Shown in pieces: positions 63,984 through 64,000 of a DNA stretch of 64,000 nt (its first letter is position 1; each line of letters opens with the position of its first letter). Under the pieces are notes generated by a model. That model saw nothing but the letters and a program-made list of their open reading frames with translations. It made no database searches and was not told the origin of the DNA. A program made the position numbers and the translations under genes. Location: NCBI GenBank assembly GCA_024711325.1, contig JANJTC010000007.1, positions 124,001 through 188,000 of the forward strand. Direction: 5' to 3'. Source of the DNA: Bacteriovoracaceae bacterium. GTDB lineage: Bacteria; Bdellovibrionota; Bacteriovoracia; Bacteriovoracales; Bacteriovoracaceae.

Positions 63984-64000
63984 GTTTCTGGTTCTTATTC
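63980..64000 (+). CDS. Start of the next gene (cut by window edge)
   Basis: An ATG at 63980 overlaps the uvrB stop as ATGA and opens a frame beginning MSFWFLF. The hydrophobic start hints at a membrane or exported protein. Only seven codons are visible, so the product cannot be named. Confidence 0.35.

Noticed and set aside
1-64000. CRISPR arrays, tRNA or rRNA genes, insertion sequences or prophage
   Set aside because: No spaced repeats, tRNA-like sequence, transposase, integrase or phage structural genes were recognised on reading the window.

Overview
The window is a gene-dense, moderately AT-rich bacterial chromosome segment (GC about 40-45% judged by eye) from a Gram-negative organism. 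Gram-negative features are Pal, a YbgF/CpoB-like lipoprotein, many signal peptides and lipoboxes, and outer-membrane-barrel-like proteins. CarD, TrmFO, a GldA/F/G-like ABC system with a DUF4340 protein, an L,D-transpeptidase next to a bactofilin, and many lineage-specific secreted proteins together suggest Bdellovibrionota, most likely the Bacteriovoracales. That placement is inferred from gene content; no rRNA, tRNA, CRISPR array, prophage or insertion sequence is visible.

Layout. 0-4 kb: 5' end of alanine dehydrogenase, a PhnP-like metallo-hydrolase, and an active/inactive pair of M16 zinc proteases. 4-6 kb: an operon of L,D-transpeptidase, membrane-anchored coiled-coil protein and bactofilin. 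6-11.7 kb: signalling, with an acidic pseudo-receiver/coiled-coil protein, a diguanylate cyclase and a chemoreceptor. 11.8-16 kb: an orphan island of secreted proteins containing a frameshifted beta-helix-like gene and a tandem duplicated family. 16-25.5 kb: NAD synthetase, TrmFO, an EamA transporter, a glycosyltransferase, a DUF4105 protein, envelope proteins and an NrnA-like DHH phosphoesterase. 25.5-30.7 kb: the GldA/F/G-like ABC operon. 30.8-37.3 kb: nucleobase/nucleoside salvage (tdk, a divergent UPRT, hpt), a GHMP kinase, a Cys-rich orphan, a DUF2252 protein and a TSUP permease. 37.2-41.5 kb (minus strand): pal, a DUF4398 lipoprotein, a cpoB-like gene, tsaD, rsmA, smpB and a DUF2203 gene. 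41.9-45 kb: an arginase-fold enzyme, a GYF_2 membrane protein and an MBL hydrolase. 45-54 kb: sucC-sucD-ndk, a small barrel protein, carD, gltX, cysS and a tandem pair of Cys-rich secreted proteins. 54-61.8 kb (minus strand): pyrB-carA-carB-pyrF-pyrE-lysA. 62-64 kb: uvrB and the first codons of the next gene.

How it works together. Most of the window is housekeeping: pyrimidine synthesis and salvage, TCA cycle, translation and DNA repair. The accessory interest lies in the envelope. The bactofilin/L,D-transpeptidase operon looks like a wall-shaping module, the two pseudo-receiver proteins form a coupled c-di-GMP signalling pair, and two separate tandem duplications have expanded secreted protein families of unknown function. 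Genes are packed tightly: four convergent pairs overlap at their 3' ends and one divergent pair has starts only 14 bp apart.
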